The notes: a model not told the origin generated them from the letters alone. Counted from the stretch's first letter, positions 24,522 through 32,892 are shown. The stretch: 39,616 bases of DNA from an uncultured Pedosphaera sp. (GCA_903930565.1 CAIYZC010000585.1:1-39616); one strand, 5' to 3'. A program made the numbers and translations.

Positions 24522-25937
24522 ATGGAACCCCGAACCCTCCAATTTATCGCCTCGGCCTGCGGTGGCGAACTCCGCGCGGGCGCGCCCGGACGGAGGGTGA
24601 CCGGTCTGACCACCGATTCCCGGAAAGTGGGGGCGGGGGAACTCTTTTTCGCGCTGCCGGGCGACCGTTTTGACGGGCATGATTTTGTGCCGACGGTGGC
24701 CGCCGCGGGCGCCGGAGCGGTGGTGGTGGCGCGGTCGTGGACGGGGAGTGTCGGCGACCATGACTGCGGGGTGGTGGTGGTGGACGACACCAGGCGGGCG
24801 CTGGGGCGCCTGGCCGCGGCGTACCGGGCGCAATTTGCGGCCCGGCGCATCGCGGTGGGGGGATCGAATGGCAAAACCACGACCAAGGAGTTGCTGGCGG
24901 CGGTGCTCGCCGAACGGTTGGCGACGTTGGCCAGTGAAGCAAGTTTCAACAACGACATCGGGGTGCCCCTGACCCTGCTGCGGTTGACGGCGAACCACGC
25001 GGTGGCGGTGCTGGAAGCCGGCACCAATCATCCGGGCGAATTGGCGTTGCTGGTGGCGCTGATCGCCCCGGAGTTCGGGGTCATCACGAGCATCGGGCGG
25101 GAGCACTTGGAGCATTTCGGCGACGTGGCCGGGGTGGCGGAGGAGGAAGGGGCGCTGGCGGCGGGATTGCCGGCGGAAGGGCGGCTGTTCTTGAATGGCG
25201 ACGACCCGTGGAGCGCGGCCTTGGCGGCGCGCAGTGCGGCGCCGGTGATCCGGGTCGGCTGCGGACCGGCGAACGATTGGCGGGCGGAGCAAATCCGCCT
25301 GGACGAACAGGGGGCGGAGTTTTCCGTCCGGGGACCCCGGGCGGAGCTCGCCGGGCAGTACCGGGTGAATTTGCTCGGCCGGCACCAAGTGGGCAACGCC
25401 CTCCTGGCGTTGGCGGTAGCGGCGGAGTTGGGGTTGACGGCGGCGGAAATCCGCCGCGGGTTGGCGGCTTGCCGGCCGGCGCGGATGCGCCTGCAAACGT
25501 GGGATTGGAACGGCGTGCGGGTGCTGGACGACGCCTACAATGCGAACGCCGATTCGATGCTCGCGGCGCTGGCGACCTTGCGGGATTTGCCCTGCGCGGG
25601 GCGCCGGGTGGCGGTTTTGGGGGATATGGCGGAGCTCGGCGGGCAGGCGCCGGCGGCGCACGCCGAGGTGGGGCGCGGGGCGGTTGCGGCCGGGGTGGAC
25701 CGGCTGTTTGCGGTCGGCCGGATGGCCGGAGTGCTGGGGTCCGCGGCGCGGGCGGAAGGCCTGGCGGCGGTGAGTGAGTATGCCGCGCCGGCGGCGGCGG
25801 CGGCGGAATTACGGAGTTATTTGCGCCCGGGGGATGTGCTCCTCCTGAAGGCCTCGCGTTCCACCCGGTTGGAGCGGCTTGGCGAAGCGTTGCGCGCGCC
25901 GGCGGAAGGTGAGTCAGCTCATGTTTTACTATCTTAG
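24522..25937 (+). CDS. murF: UDP-MurNAc-tripeptide:D-Ala-D-Ala ligase MurF
   Basis: MurF adds D-Ala-D-Ala to UDP-MurNAc-tripeptide in the cytoplasm. The 471-residue protein has TDSRKVGAGELFFALPGDRF with DGHDF, the P-loop VGGSNGKTTTKEL (about 112-124), ASFNNDIGVPLTLLRL, EAGTNHPGEL, and the MurF hallmark VLDDAYNANADSM. One oddity: where Mur ligases usually carry the carbamylated Lys in an A-K-G-E motif, this protein reads A-E-E-E-G, with Glu209 at the Lys position in my alignment from memory. A Glu could supply the same negative charge. It overlaps mraY by 17 bp. Confidence 0.95.
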   Translation: MEPRTLQFIASACGGELRAGAPGRRVTGLTTDSRKVGAGELFFALPGDRFDGHDFVPTVAAAGAGAVVVARSWTGSVGDHDCGVVVVDDTRRALGRLAAAYRAQFAARRIAVGGSNGKTTTKELLAAVLAERLATLASEASFNNDIGVPLTLLRLTANHAVAVLEAGTNHPGELALLVALIAPEFGVITSIGREHLEHFGDVAGVAEEEGALAAGLPAEGRLFLNGDDPWSAALAARSAAPVIRVGCGPANDWRAEQIRLDEQGAEFSVRGPRAELAGQYRVNLLGRHQVGNALLALAVAAELGLTAAEIRRGLAACRPARMRLQTWDWNGVRVLDDAYNANADSMLAALATLRDLPCAGRRVAVLGDMAELGGQAPAAHAEVGRGAVAAGVDRLFAVGRMAGVLGSAARAEGLAAVSEYAAPAAAAAELRSYLRPGDVLLLKASRSTRLERLGEALRAPAEGESAHVLLS

Positions 25938-27069
25938 CCAATATTTGCTCGAAACGTCGGCGGGCACGGAATGGGAACCCCTCCTCTCGGGGGTGCGCCT
26001 GTTTCGTTACATCACGTTCCGCGCGGCCGGGGCGGCGCTCACGGCGCTGCTGCTCGGCCTGTGGCTGGGCCCGAAGATGATTGCCTGGCTCAAGGAACTG
26101 AGTTTCGGCCAGAATTACCGGGACAAAGCCGAGGTCGCCGGCAACCTGACGGCGCGGGAGCCGCGCAAAATGGGCACGCCGACCATGGGCGGGCTGCTGA
26201 TCGTCATTATCTTGAATTCCACCACGTTGCTGTGGGCGCAGTGGAATCCGCTGATTTCACTCACGCTGCTCTCCGTCGTGGTGCTGGCGGGGCTGGGTTT
26301 CTACGACGACTATCTGAAGATCACCAAGGCGAGCAGCGGCGGGGCCAAGTCGCGGGTGAAGTTGTATGTGCAATGCGGGCTGGCGTTGTTCATCGGCGTC
26401 TATCTCTGGCGCGTGCCCGCCACCAGCGGCCTGATCACCGAGATCATGGTGCCCTTTTACAAATACCCGGTGGCCACCGGGGTGGGGGGCGTGGGCTTGC
26501 TCCTGACCTTGCTCACCATTGTGGGAAGTTCCAACGCCGTGAACCTCACGGATGGTTTGGACGGCCTGGCCATCGGCTGCACGCTGATTGTCTCCGTGGT
26601 GTTTGTGATTTTGACCTATCTAGCCGGCAACGCCAAACTAGCGGCCTATCTGCAAATCCCCCACGTGAACGGGGCGGGGGAATTGACCGTGTTTTGCGCG
26701 GCGATGATTGGTGCGGGGCTGGCGTTTCTGTGGTATAATTGCCATCCCGCCATGGTGTTCATGGGGGACACGGGTTCGCTCGCCCTGGGCGGCGCGCTGG
26801 GGATTGTGGCGGTGTTGATTCACCAACCTTTGGTGCTGGTGATTGCCGGCGGGGTGTTTGTGCTGGAGGCCGTCTCCGTGATTCTGCAAACCAGTTACTT
26901 CAAATACACCCGGCGGCGCTACGGCACCGGGCAACGGTTGTTTCTGATGGCGCCGTTGCACCATCACTTCGAGAAGAAGAACTGGCATGAATCGCAGGTG
27001 GTGACCCGCTTTTACATTTTGTGCGTGCTGTTCGCCGTGGTGGCGCTGAGCAGTCTGAAAATTCGGTGA
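25921..27069 (+). CDS. mraY: Phospho-MurNAc-pentapeptide transferase MraY
   Basis: MraY transfers phospho-MurNAc-pentapeptide to undecaprenyl phosphate, forming lipid I. The 382-residue, roughly ten-helix protein has PRKMGTPTMGGLLIVIILNS, LAGLGFYDDYLKITKASSGG with the Asp pair, SSNAVNLTDGLDGLAIG, MVFMGDTGSLALGGALG and the cytoplasmic HHHFEKKNW loop. All are diagnostic. The ATG at 25921 has a good Shine-Dalgarno (GGAAGGTGAG) inside the end of murF, with which it overlaps by 17 bp. murD follows after 16 bp. Confidence 0.97.
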   Translation: MFYYLSQYLLETSAGTEWEPLLSGVRLFRYITFRAAGAALTALLLGLWLGPKMIAWLKELSFGQNYRDKAEVAGNLTAREPRKMGTPTMGGLLIVIILNSTTLLWAQWNPLISLTLLSVVVLAGLGFYDDYLKITKASSGGAKSRVKLYVQCGLALFIGVYLWRVPATSGLITEIMVPFYKYPVATGVGGVGLLLTLLTIVGSSNAVNLTDGLDGLAIGCTLIVSVVFVILTYLAGNAKLAAYLQIPHVNGAGELTVFCAAMIGAGLAFLWYNCHPAMVFMGDTGSLALGGALGIVAVLIHQPLVLVIAGGVFVLEAVSVILQTSYFKYTRRRYGTGQRLFLMAPLHHHFEKKNWHESQVVTRFYILCVLFAVVALSSLKIR

Positions 27070-27085
27070 GCCACGAACGATCCGA

Positions 27086-28492
27086 ATGAGTGATTTGAAA
27101 AACAAACCAGTGCTGGTGGTGGGCCTCGGCCGCCGCGGGGCGGCGGCCTGCGAATTGCTGCGCCAGGTGGGCGCGCGGGTCGTGGTGCTCGACCAGGCGG
27201 ACACGCCGGAATTGCGGGTGACCGCGGCCGCGCTGGCCGCCCAGGGAGTGGAGGCGCACTTGGGCGCGGACCGGCCGCCGGGGCGCGACTTCGCCCTGGC
27301 CGTGTTGAGCCCCGCGGTGCGGAATGACAGCCCGATCGCGGCCGAACTGGCGGCGCGCGGGATTCCCGTGATCGGGGAGTTGGAGTTGGGCTACCAACAG
27401 GCCCGCTGCCTCACGCTTGCGGTGGCGGGCACCAACGGCAAGGCGACCACCGGCGAACTCATCGAGCGGATGCTGACCGGCAACCAACGCTCCGCCGTGC
27501 TCTGCGGGCACGGCGCCCGGCCGGTCTGCGCCGTGGCGGCCGGCAGCAGCGCGTTGGATTACCTAATTCTGCAAGTCAACGCCTTCCAACTCGAAAACAC
27601 CGCCACGTTCCGCCCGGCCATCGCCGTGCTGCTGAACCTGGCGGCCGATCATCGCGACCGCTATCCGCGGGCGGAGGATTACGCGCGGGTGATGGCCCGG
27701 TTGTTCGCCAACCAGCAGACTTTTGATTGGGCGATTGTGCAGAGCGAAGCGCTGGCGCGCCTGCGCTCCGCCGGGCTGCCTTTGCCGGCGAAGCTGATCA
27801 CCTTCAGCGCCCAGAACCGGCGGGCCGACTTGTATCTCGACCGGGGCCGGATTTTCAGCCGCCTGCCGGATTGGACCTGGCCGCTGCTGGACTTGGGCCG
27901 TTGCCGTTTGGGCGGGGCGCACAATGCGGAAAACCTCATGGCGGCGCTGGCCGTGGGGCATATCCTGCGGCTGCCCTTGGACGCCATGGCGGATTTGTTG
28001 GCCACGCAGCCCGCGGGCGCGCATCGCTGCGAGCGGGTGGGGGAAGTGGGCGGGGTGACCTACATCAACGATTCCAAAGCCACGAATGTGGATGCGCTGC
28101 AGCGCGCCCTCGAACTGGCCCCCGGCGGGGCGGGCGAACCGAACGTGTGGCTGATCGCCGGCGGCGTGGACAAAGGACTGGATTTCTATGAGGTCGGACC
28201 CCTGATGTCCCAGCGGGTCAAGGGCGCCTTTCTGATCGGCGCGGCCGCCGAGAAGCTGCGCGCCGCCTGGGGCCTATTTACTGCTTGCAACCTGCGCGGC
28301 TCATTGTTAGAAGCTGTGGATGCGGCAGCCGCGGTGGCGGTGCCCGGCGATGTGATTCTATTATCCCCCGCCTGCTCCAGCTTCGATCAGTTTCGAAACT
28401 ACCAGCACCGTGGTGATGTCTTCCGCCAGGCGGTCGCAGAGAGGATGGCCGCCGCGGGTCGTCCGGACGAGAACGGGACGGCGCGGCCATGA
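27086..28492 (+). CDS. murD: UDP-MurNAc-L-Ala:D-Glu ligase MurD, with altered catalytic motifs
   Basis: The 468-residue frame aligns with MurD throughout: VLVVGLGRRGAAACELL at the N-terminus, AVAGTNGKATTGEL, NLAADHRDRYPRAEDYARV, INDSKATNVDAL, IAGGVDKGLDF and LLSPACSSFDQFRNYQHRGD. The C-terminal domain looks normal, but several active-site residues in the first two domains are changed. The P-loop reads GTNGK-A120-TT where Ser/Thr is expected. The GNIG motif is replaced by GHGARP (141-146). The usual E-[LV]-S-S-F-Q is Q163-V-N-A-F-Q. The Lys that becomes carbamylated in E. coli MurD appears as Met203. His189 is kept. The frame is clean, so this is not simple decay. It may be a MurD with unusual chemistry or one that has lost activity. 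Alignment is from memory of family motifs. Confidence 0.9.
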   Translation: MSDLKNKPVLVVGLGRRGAAACELLRQVGARVVVLDQADTPELRVTAAALAAQGVEAHLGADRPPGRDFALAVLSPAVRNDSPIAAELAARGIPVIGELELGYQQARCLTLAVAGTNGKATTGELIERMLTGNQRSAVLCGHGARPVCAVAAGSSALDYLILQVNAFQLENTATFRPAIAVLLNLAADHRDRYPRAEDYARVMARLFANQQTFDWAIVQSEALARLRSAGLPLPAKLITFSAQNRRADLYLDRGRIFSRLPDWTWPLLDLGRCRLGGAHNAENLMAALAVGHILRLPLDAMADLLATQPAGAHRCERVGEVGGVTYINDSKATNVDALQRALELAPGGAGEPNVWLIAGGVDKGLDFYEVGPLMSQRVKGAFLIGAAAEKLRAAWGLFTACNLRGSLLEAVDAAAAVAVPGDVILLSPACSSFDQFRNYQHRGDVFRQAVAERMAAAGRPDENGTARP

Positions 28493-28522
28493 AATCAACA
28501 ACACCCAATTTTGCATCCTTTG

Positions 28523-28553
28523 CCCCGCGGTTTTTTGAGGAAAAACCCCGGGG
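28523..28553 (+). repeat. Hairpin between murD and the LysM gene
   Basis: CCCCG (28523-28527) and GGTTTTT (28529-28535) pair with AAAAACC (28541-28547) and CGGGG (28549-28553), with one C-C mismatch and a TGAGG loop. It is a 12-pair stem in the 122-bp gap after murD. There is no trailing T-run, so it is more likely an mRNA processing or stability element, or an attenuator, than a classical terminator. Confidence 0.6.
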
Positions 28554-28614
28554 CGACCAAACCAAACCAAATCAGCACCTCAAATAAACCGACGCCCCCG
28601 CGCGTCTCACTGCC

Positions 28615-29505
28615 ATGAACACATCCAATCCACTCCTCCCCAAGGGCTCGCTGCTGGAGCAGCAGAGCAAGGGCCGCCGTCGAATCAAGATTTACGTCTA
28701 TTGCGGCATCGCCGTCCACGTCCTCCTTTTCGGCGGCCTGCTCATGCTCGGCTGCGGCAAGGACACCGACACGACCAAGACGACCAAGACCGAAACCGCC
28801 GGCGGGCTGCCGCCCGTCGACGCGCCGATCAGCAATCCGCCCCCGGTGGAGCCGATCCCCGCCACCAGTGGGCCGACGAACCCCGCACCGCTGCCTCCCG
28901 CGCCCGGCAGCTATGCCGCGGGCACCAGCGCCCCCCCCGTCACCCCGTTTGTGCGGCCGGACCAGCCCGTCCTGCCCACCGGCAATCCGGGCCTGCCGAC
29001 CACCGCTCCCGTCACCGGGGCGGCCACCGAGTACAAAGTGGCGAAGGGCGATTCCTATTATACCATTCATAAGAAGTTTGGGGTTTCCATCAAAGCGTTG
29101 GAAGCCGCCAACCCCACGGCCCCGGCCAACAAGCTCAAACCCGGGATGACCCTGCAGATTCCCGCCCCGACCGCGGCCGCTCCGACCGCCGCTCCCGTGG
29201 GTGGCGCGGGCACCGCGCCCGTCACGGCCGCCGCGGACGGCGGCGACACCTACACCGTCAAGTCGGGCGACAACCTGACCAAGATCGCGACCAGCCACCA
29301 TGTGGACTTGAAGGCGCTCCGGGCGGCCAACGGTTTGAAGACCGACCGCCTCAAAGTGGGCCAGAAGCTGAAGCTCCCGGCCGCCAAGCATTCGACGGCG
29401 ACGGCCGCCATCCCGGCGCCGATCGAAACGCCGGCTTCCGTCCCCGCCCCCGTGCCGCCGCCGCTGGGCTCGCCCGCTCCGGCGGGAACGGGCGCCGCGC
29501 GCTAA
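28615..29505 (+). CDS. LysM-repeat envelope protein within the dcw cluster
   Basis: The 296-residue protein has a basic cytoplasmic start (KGRRRIKIYVY) and one membrane segment ending in Gly-Cys-Gly (about 26-48: YCGIAVHVLLFGGLLMLGCG). A Pro/Thr-rich linker follows to about 135. There are two LysM domains, at about 139-183 (YKVAKGDSYYTIHKKFGVSI) and 212-255 (YTVKSGDNLTKIATSHHVDL), then a Pro/Ala tail. LysM domains bind the glycan chain of peptidoglycan, so this is probably a wall-anchored or membrane-tethered protein. The MLGCG segment could be a lipobox variant, but its position after 40 residues makes this doubtful. It sits between murD and ftsW and is flanked by two hairpins. Confidence 0.9.
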   Translation: MNTSNPLLPKGSLLEQQSKGRRRIKIYVYCGIAVHVLLFGGLLMLGCGKDTDTTKTTKTETAGGLPPVDAPISNPPPVEPIPATSGPTNPAPLPPAPGSYAAGTSAPPVTPFVRPDQPVLPTGNPGLPTTAPVTGAATEYKVAKGDSYYTIHKKFGVSIKALEAANPTAPANKLKPGMTLQIPAPTAAAPTAAPVGGAGTAPVTAAADGGDTYTVKSGDNLTKIATSHHVDLKALRAANGLKTDRLKVGQKLKLPAAKHSTATAAIPAPIETPASVPAPVPPPLGSPAPAGTGAAR

Positions 29506-29518
29506 GGATCAAGGGCGG

Positions 29519-29555
29519 CGCCGGCGGCCGGGAGTCCTCACCCCGGCCGCCGGCG
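29519..29555 (+). repeat. Strong GC hairpin between the LysM gene and ftsW
   Basis: CGCCGGCGGCCGGG (29519-29532) is a perfect reverse complement of CCCGGCCGCCGGCG (29542-29555) with a 9-nt loop. It lies in the 78-bp gap after the LysM stop and before ftsW. No T-run follows. It could attenuate transcription into ftsW or protect the upstream message. Confidence 0.65.
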
Positions 29556-29583
29556 TTCCGCCTTACCCCCCAACTTCCCGAAC

Positions 29584-30720
29584 ATGAAGACCGCCGCCAA
29601 CTTGCTTTGCTTCTGCGTCCTCGCCCTGCTTGCCCTGGGCATGGTGATGTTGTACAGCTCGGTGATGGCCGAGCGGGGGGGGATGCATTTGTTGATCAGC
29701 CAAGGGGCTTTCACCCTTGTCGGACTGGCGGCCTGCCTGATCGCCGCCAGCATGGATTACCGCATTCTCAAGGCGTTGGCGTGGCCGTTTTTTGCCGTTT
29801 CGATTTTGCTCTTGGTGCTCGTGTTGATCCCCAATGTGGGCTACCGGGCGAACGGCGCCAGCCGCTGGTTCCGGGAGCCCCATACGAAGGTGCAGTTTGA
29901 ACCTTCCGAGCTGGCCAAGATCGCCTTGATCATTGTGCTCGCGTGGTATGGGGAATATTTCCAGCGCCAGATGGGCACCTTCCGGCGCGGAGTGCTGCTG
30001 CCCGGCGTCTTCATCGGCTTGATGTTGGGTTTGATTTTTGTGGAGCCCGATGTCGGGTCTATGATGCTGTTGGCGAGCGTCAGCGGCGCGTTGCTGCTTT
30101 TGGCCGGGGTGCGCTGGCGGTTTATTGTCCCGCCCGTGCTGCTGGCGTTGACCGGACTGGGCTGGTTTTTGTGGCGGGATCCGATGCGCAGCCGGCGCAT
30201 TCTGGCTTGGTTGGACGTGGAGAAGCACAAATTGGACGTGGGGCTGCAGGGCAAGCAGGCGATGCTGGCTTTCGGTTCCGGCGGCTGGACCGGCCTGGGT
30301 TTGGGCAACAGCCGCGCCAAACTGGGCTTCCTGCCGGAGCACCATACGGATTTCATTTTTCCGATCATTGGCGAGGAACTCGGCCTGATCGCCACGCTGG
30401 CGGTGATCCTGGCCTATGGGTTGATCCTGGGCTGCGGCCTCTATATTTCCTCCCGCGCCCGCGACACCTTTGGGATGTTGCTGGGTTCGGGTATCACCTT
30501 GCTGATCGGTCTGCAGGCGGCGATCAACATCGGGGTGGTGACCAGCGCACTGCCCAACAAGGGCCTGCCGCTGCCCTTCATCAGCTATGGCGGGTCCGAT
30601 CTGGTGATTCTGCTCGCGTGCGTCGGCGTGCTGCTCAGTGTCGGCAGGCATGCGCCCGCGCTCGACGGGAACGTGGTGACCACGGAACCGGACGCCCTGC
30701 CCGAAGCCCAAACCGCATAA
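29584..30720 (+). CDS. ftsW: Septal peptidoglycan glycosyltransferase FtsW
   Basis: FtsW is the SEDS-family glycan polymerase that works with FtsI at the septum. The 378-residue protein has about ten membrane helices. Family motifs are GMVMLYSSVMAERGG, YRANGASRWF, QFEPSELAKIALII, IFVEPDVGSMMLL with the catalytic Asp, KQAMLAFGSGGWTGLGLGNS, LGFLPEHHTDFIFPIIGEEL and the terminal GLPLPFISYGGSDLV. It is separated from the LysM gene by a strong hairpin, and murG starts 7 bp after its stop. Confidence 0.97.
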   Translation: MKTAANLLCFCVLALLALGMVMLYSSVMAERGGMHLLISQGAFTLVGLAACLIAASMDYRILKALAWPFFAVSILLLVLVLIPNVGYRANGASRWFREPHTKVQFEPSELAKIALIIVLAWYGEYFQRQMGTFRRGVLLPGVFIGLMLGLIFVEPDVGSMMLLASVSGALLLLAGVRWRFIVPPVLLALTGLGWFLWRDPMRSRRILAWLDVEKHKLDVGLQGKQAMLAFGSGGWTGLGLGNSRAKLGFLPEHHTDFIFPIIGEELGLIATLAVILAYGLILGCGLYISSRARDTFGMLLGSGITLLIGLQAAINIGVVTSALPNKGLPLPFISYGGSDLVILLACVGVLLSVGRHAPALDGNVVTTEPDALPEAQTA

Positions 30721-30727
30721 TCACACT

Positions 30728-31918
30728 ATGTCCAACTCCGCTCCTTCCTTTCGGGTGGCGATCGCGTGCGGCGGCACGGGTGGTCATCTTTTCCCCGGTG
30801 TCGCCGTGGCGGCGGAACTGCGGGAGCGCGGCTGTGTGGTGCGTCTGTTGATTTCCCCCAAGGAGATTGACCAGCAGGCCGTCCGTACGGCGCGGGATTT
30901 GGAATTTGATGTGCTTCCCGCGGTCGGCTTGACCCGCGGGGGCGCCCTGGCCTTCGCCAAAGGTTTCGCCGGGGCGTACCGGTCGGCGGCCGCGGCCTTC
31001 CGCGTCAACCGGCCCGATGCGGTGCTGGCCATGGGCGGGTTCACGAGCGCGCCGCCGGTATTGGCGGGACGGGCCGTGGGGGCTTTGGCTTTCCTGCACG
31101 AGTCCAACACCATTCCCGGCAAGGCCAACCGCTGGTTGTCCTGGTTGGTGAGCGAAGCGTTTGTGGGATTTCCCGAAGCGGCCGACCGATTGCACACCGC
31201 CCGGAGCCGGATGACCGGTACGCCCGTGCGTCCCGAGTTCAGCGCGGTTCCGGCCGGCCCGGGGGCGGCGCGCGCCGCGGCCCGCCAAGCGCTGGGGCTC
31301 GCGCCGGAGCGGCCCACGCTGTTGGTGACCGGCGGCAGCCAGGGGGCCCGCGGCCTGAATGATTTGGTGCTGGCCGCGCTGCCGCAACTCCGCCAACTGG
31401 TCCCCGATTTGCAGTTGTTCCACCTGACCGGACCGGCCGACGCCGAAAAGGTGACGGCCGCCTGCGCCGCGCTTCAAATACCCGCCGTCGTGCGCCCGTT
31501 CTGCGGGGAGATGCACCTGGCCTTGGCCGCCGCGGACGCGGTGATCAGCCGTGCCGGTGCGTCCTCGCTGGCGGAGATCGCCGCCATGCGCGTGCCCGCG
31601 CTGTTGGTGCCGTTTCCGGCCGCGACGGACAACCATCAGTTTTTCAACGCCCTCGCGTTCGAACAAGCCGGCGCCGCCCGGTTGTGTCCGGCGGCGGGCA
31701 CGACCCCCGGAGCTTTGGCCGCGAGCACGGCCGAGTTGCTGGGGGCCACCCCGGCGGCGGTCGCCATGCGCGGCGCGTTGGCGCAGTGGCATTTCCCCGG
31801 CGCGGCGGCGCGGATCGCCGACGAGATTCTGACGGCCATCGCGCTGGCCCGCGCCCGGGCCGGCGGTCCGCCGGCCCGGATCGCGGCATTGGCCGCCACC
31901 ACTTCCCTTTCCGTATGA
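30728..31918 (+). CDS. murG: UDP-GlcNAc:lipid I N-acetylglucosaminyltransferase MurG
   Basis: MurG converts lipid I to lipid II on the inner face of the membrane. The 396-residue GT-B enzyme has the N-terminal ACGGTGGHLFPGVAVA motif, MGGFTSAPPVLAG, FLHESNTIPGKANRWLS, VTGGSQGARGLNDLV, SRAGASSLAEIAA and PFPAATDNHQFFNALAFEQA with the sugar-nucleotide-binding residues. It has a slightly long Ala-rich C-terminal tail. murB overlaps its stop as ATGA. murC, commonly found between murG and murB, is absent. Confidence 0.97.
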   Translation: MSNSAPSFRVAIACGGTGGHLFPGVAVAAELRERGCVVRLLISPKEIDQQAVRTARDLEFDVLPAVGLTRGGALAFAKGFAGAYRSAAAAFRVNRPDAVLAMGGFTSAPPVLAGRAVGALAFLHESNTIPGKANRWLSWLVSEAFVGFPEAADRLHTARSRMTGTPVRPEFSAVPAGPGAARAAARQALGLAPERPTLLVTGGSQGARGLNDLVLAALPQLRQLVPDLQLFHLTGPADAEKVTAACAALQIPAVVRPFCGEMHLALAAADAVISRAGASSLAEIAAMRVPALLVPFPAATDNHQFFNALAFEQAGAARLCPAAGTTPGALAASTAELLGATPAAVAMRGALAQWHFPGAAARIADEILTAIALARARAGGPPARIAALAATTSLSV

Positions 31919-32892
31919 CCACCCTGTCCGCCAACTTGGATTGCGCCCCCACCGGCGACGCCGCTTCCACCCCGGGGGCGGCACCGCATCCGTGGCTGGC
32001 GGAATTGCGCGCGCGGTTGTCGCCCGCGACCATTTTGCGGGCCGATGAACCCCTGGCCAAGCGCACCACGCTGCGCGTGGGCGGCCGCGCCGATTTCTAT
32101 GCCGAGCCGGTGAACGAACGGGAATTGACCGCCTTGGTGCAGTGGTGCGCCGAACGGCGGTTGCCATGGTTCCTGCTGGGGCGCGGGTCGAATTTGTTGA
32201 TCCGGGATGGCGGCCTGCGCGGTTTGGTGGTGTGCCTGGCGGCGCCGGCTTTCAGCGCGATTGATGTGGTGGGCAACCATTTGCATTGCGGCGCGGGGGC
32301 GCGCTTGAAACAAGTGGCCATGACCGCCAAACAACGCGCTTTGACTGGCTTGGAGTTTTTGGAGGGGATCCCGGGTTCCGTGGGCGGGGCCTTGCGCATG
32401 AACGCCGGGGCGATGGGCAGTTGGACTTTTGACGTGGTGGAGTCGTTGCGTTACATGGACGCCGGTGGCGGGGTGCATGAGGCCGAGGTGGCCGAGGTGG
32501 CCGTGGAATACCGCTGCTGCCCGCTGCTGCGCGAGAACATCGCCCTGGGCGCGGTCCTGCGCGGGCATCCTTCCAGCCGGGAAGTCGTCAACCAGCGCCT
32601 GCAAACGTTCAACAAGAAGCGTTGGGATTCCCAACCCGCCGCGCCGAGCGCCGGTTGCATTTTCAAGAATCCCACCACCGTCCCCGCGGGCAAGCTGATC
32701 GATGAGCTCGGGCTCAAGGGCATGCGGGTCGGCCAGGCCATGGTGTCCCAGGAGCACGGCAATTTCATCGTCAACGAAGGCGGCGCGACGGCGCGGGAAG
32801 TGTTGGACCTGATCGAACTGATCCGCGCGCGGGCACGGCAGGCCCGCGGTATTGATTTGCACACGGAAGTCGAAATTGTCGGCGAGGATTAA
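31915..32892 (+). CDS. murB: UDP-N-acetylenolpyruvoylglucosamine reductase MurB
   Basis: MurB is the FAD/NADPH enzyme that reduces UDP-GlcNAc-enolpyruvate to UDP-MurNAc. The 325-residue protein has LAKRTTLRVGGRADFYAEP, WFLLGRGSNLLIRDGGLRG, GLEFLEGIPGSVGGALRMNA with GAMG, VEYRCCPLLRE, and SAGCIFKNP, where the general-acid residue is Cys248 rather than the Ser of E. coli; Cys is seen in other bacterial MurB proteins. The ATG is fixed by an ATGA overlap with murG. A 30-residue Ala/Pro-rich leader precedes the domain. ddl follows after 4 bp. Confidence 0.96.
   Translation: MTTLSANLDCAPTGDAASTPGAAPHPWLAELRARLSPATILRADEPLAKRTTLRVGGRADFYAEPVNERELTALVQWCAERRLPWFLLGRGSNLLIRDGGLRGLVVCLAAPAFSAIDVVGNHLHCGAGARLKQVAMTAKQRALTGLEFLEGIPGSVGGALRMNAGAMGSWTFDVVESLRYMDAGGGVHEAEVAEVAVEYRCCPLLRENIALGAVLRGHPSSREVVNQRLQTFNKKRWDSQPAAPSAGCIFKNPTTVPAGKLIDELGLKGMRVGQAMVSQEHGNFIVNEGGATAREVLDLIELIRARARQARGIDLHTEVEIVGED

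Noticed and set aside
22157-25027. Very long minus-strand open frame (about 956 codons) opposite ftsL-ftsI-murF
   Set aside because: It lies fully antisense to genes with clear catalytic motifs. Its translation is low-complexity Arg/His/Pro-rich, as expected for a GC-rich shadow frame.
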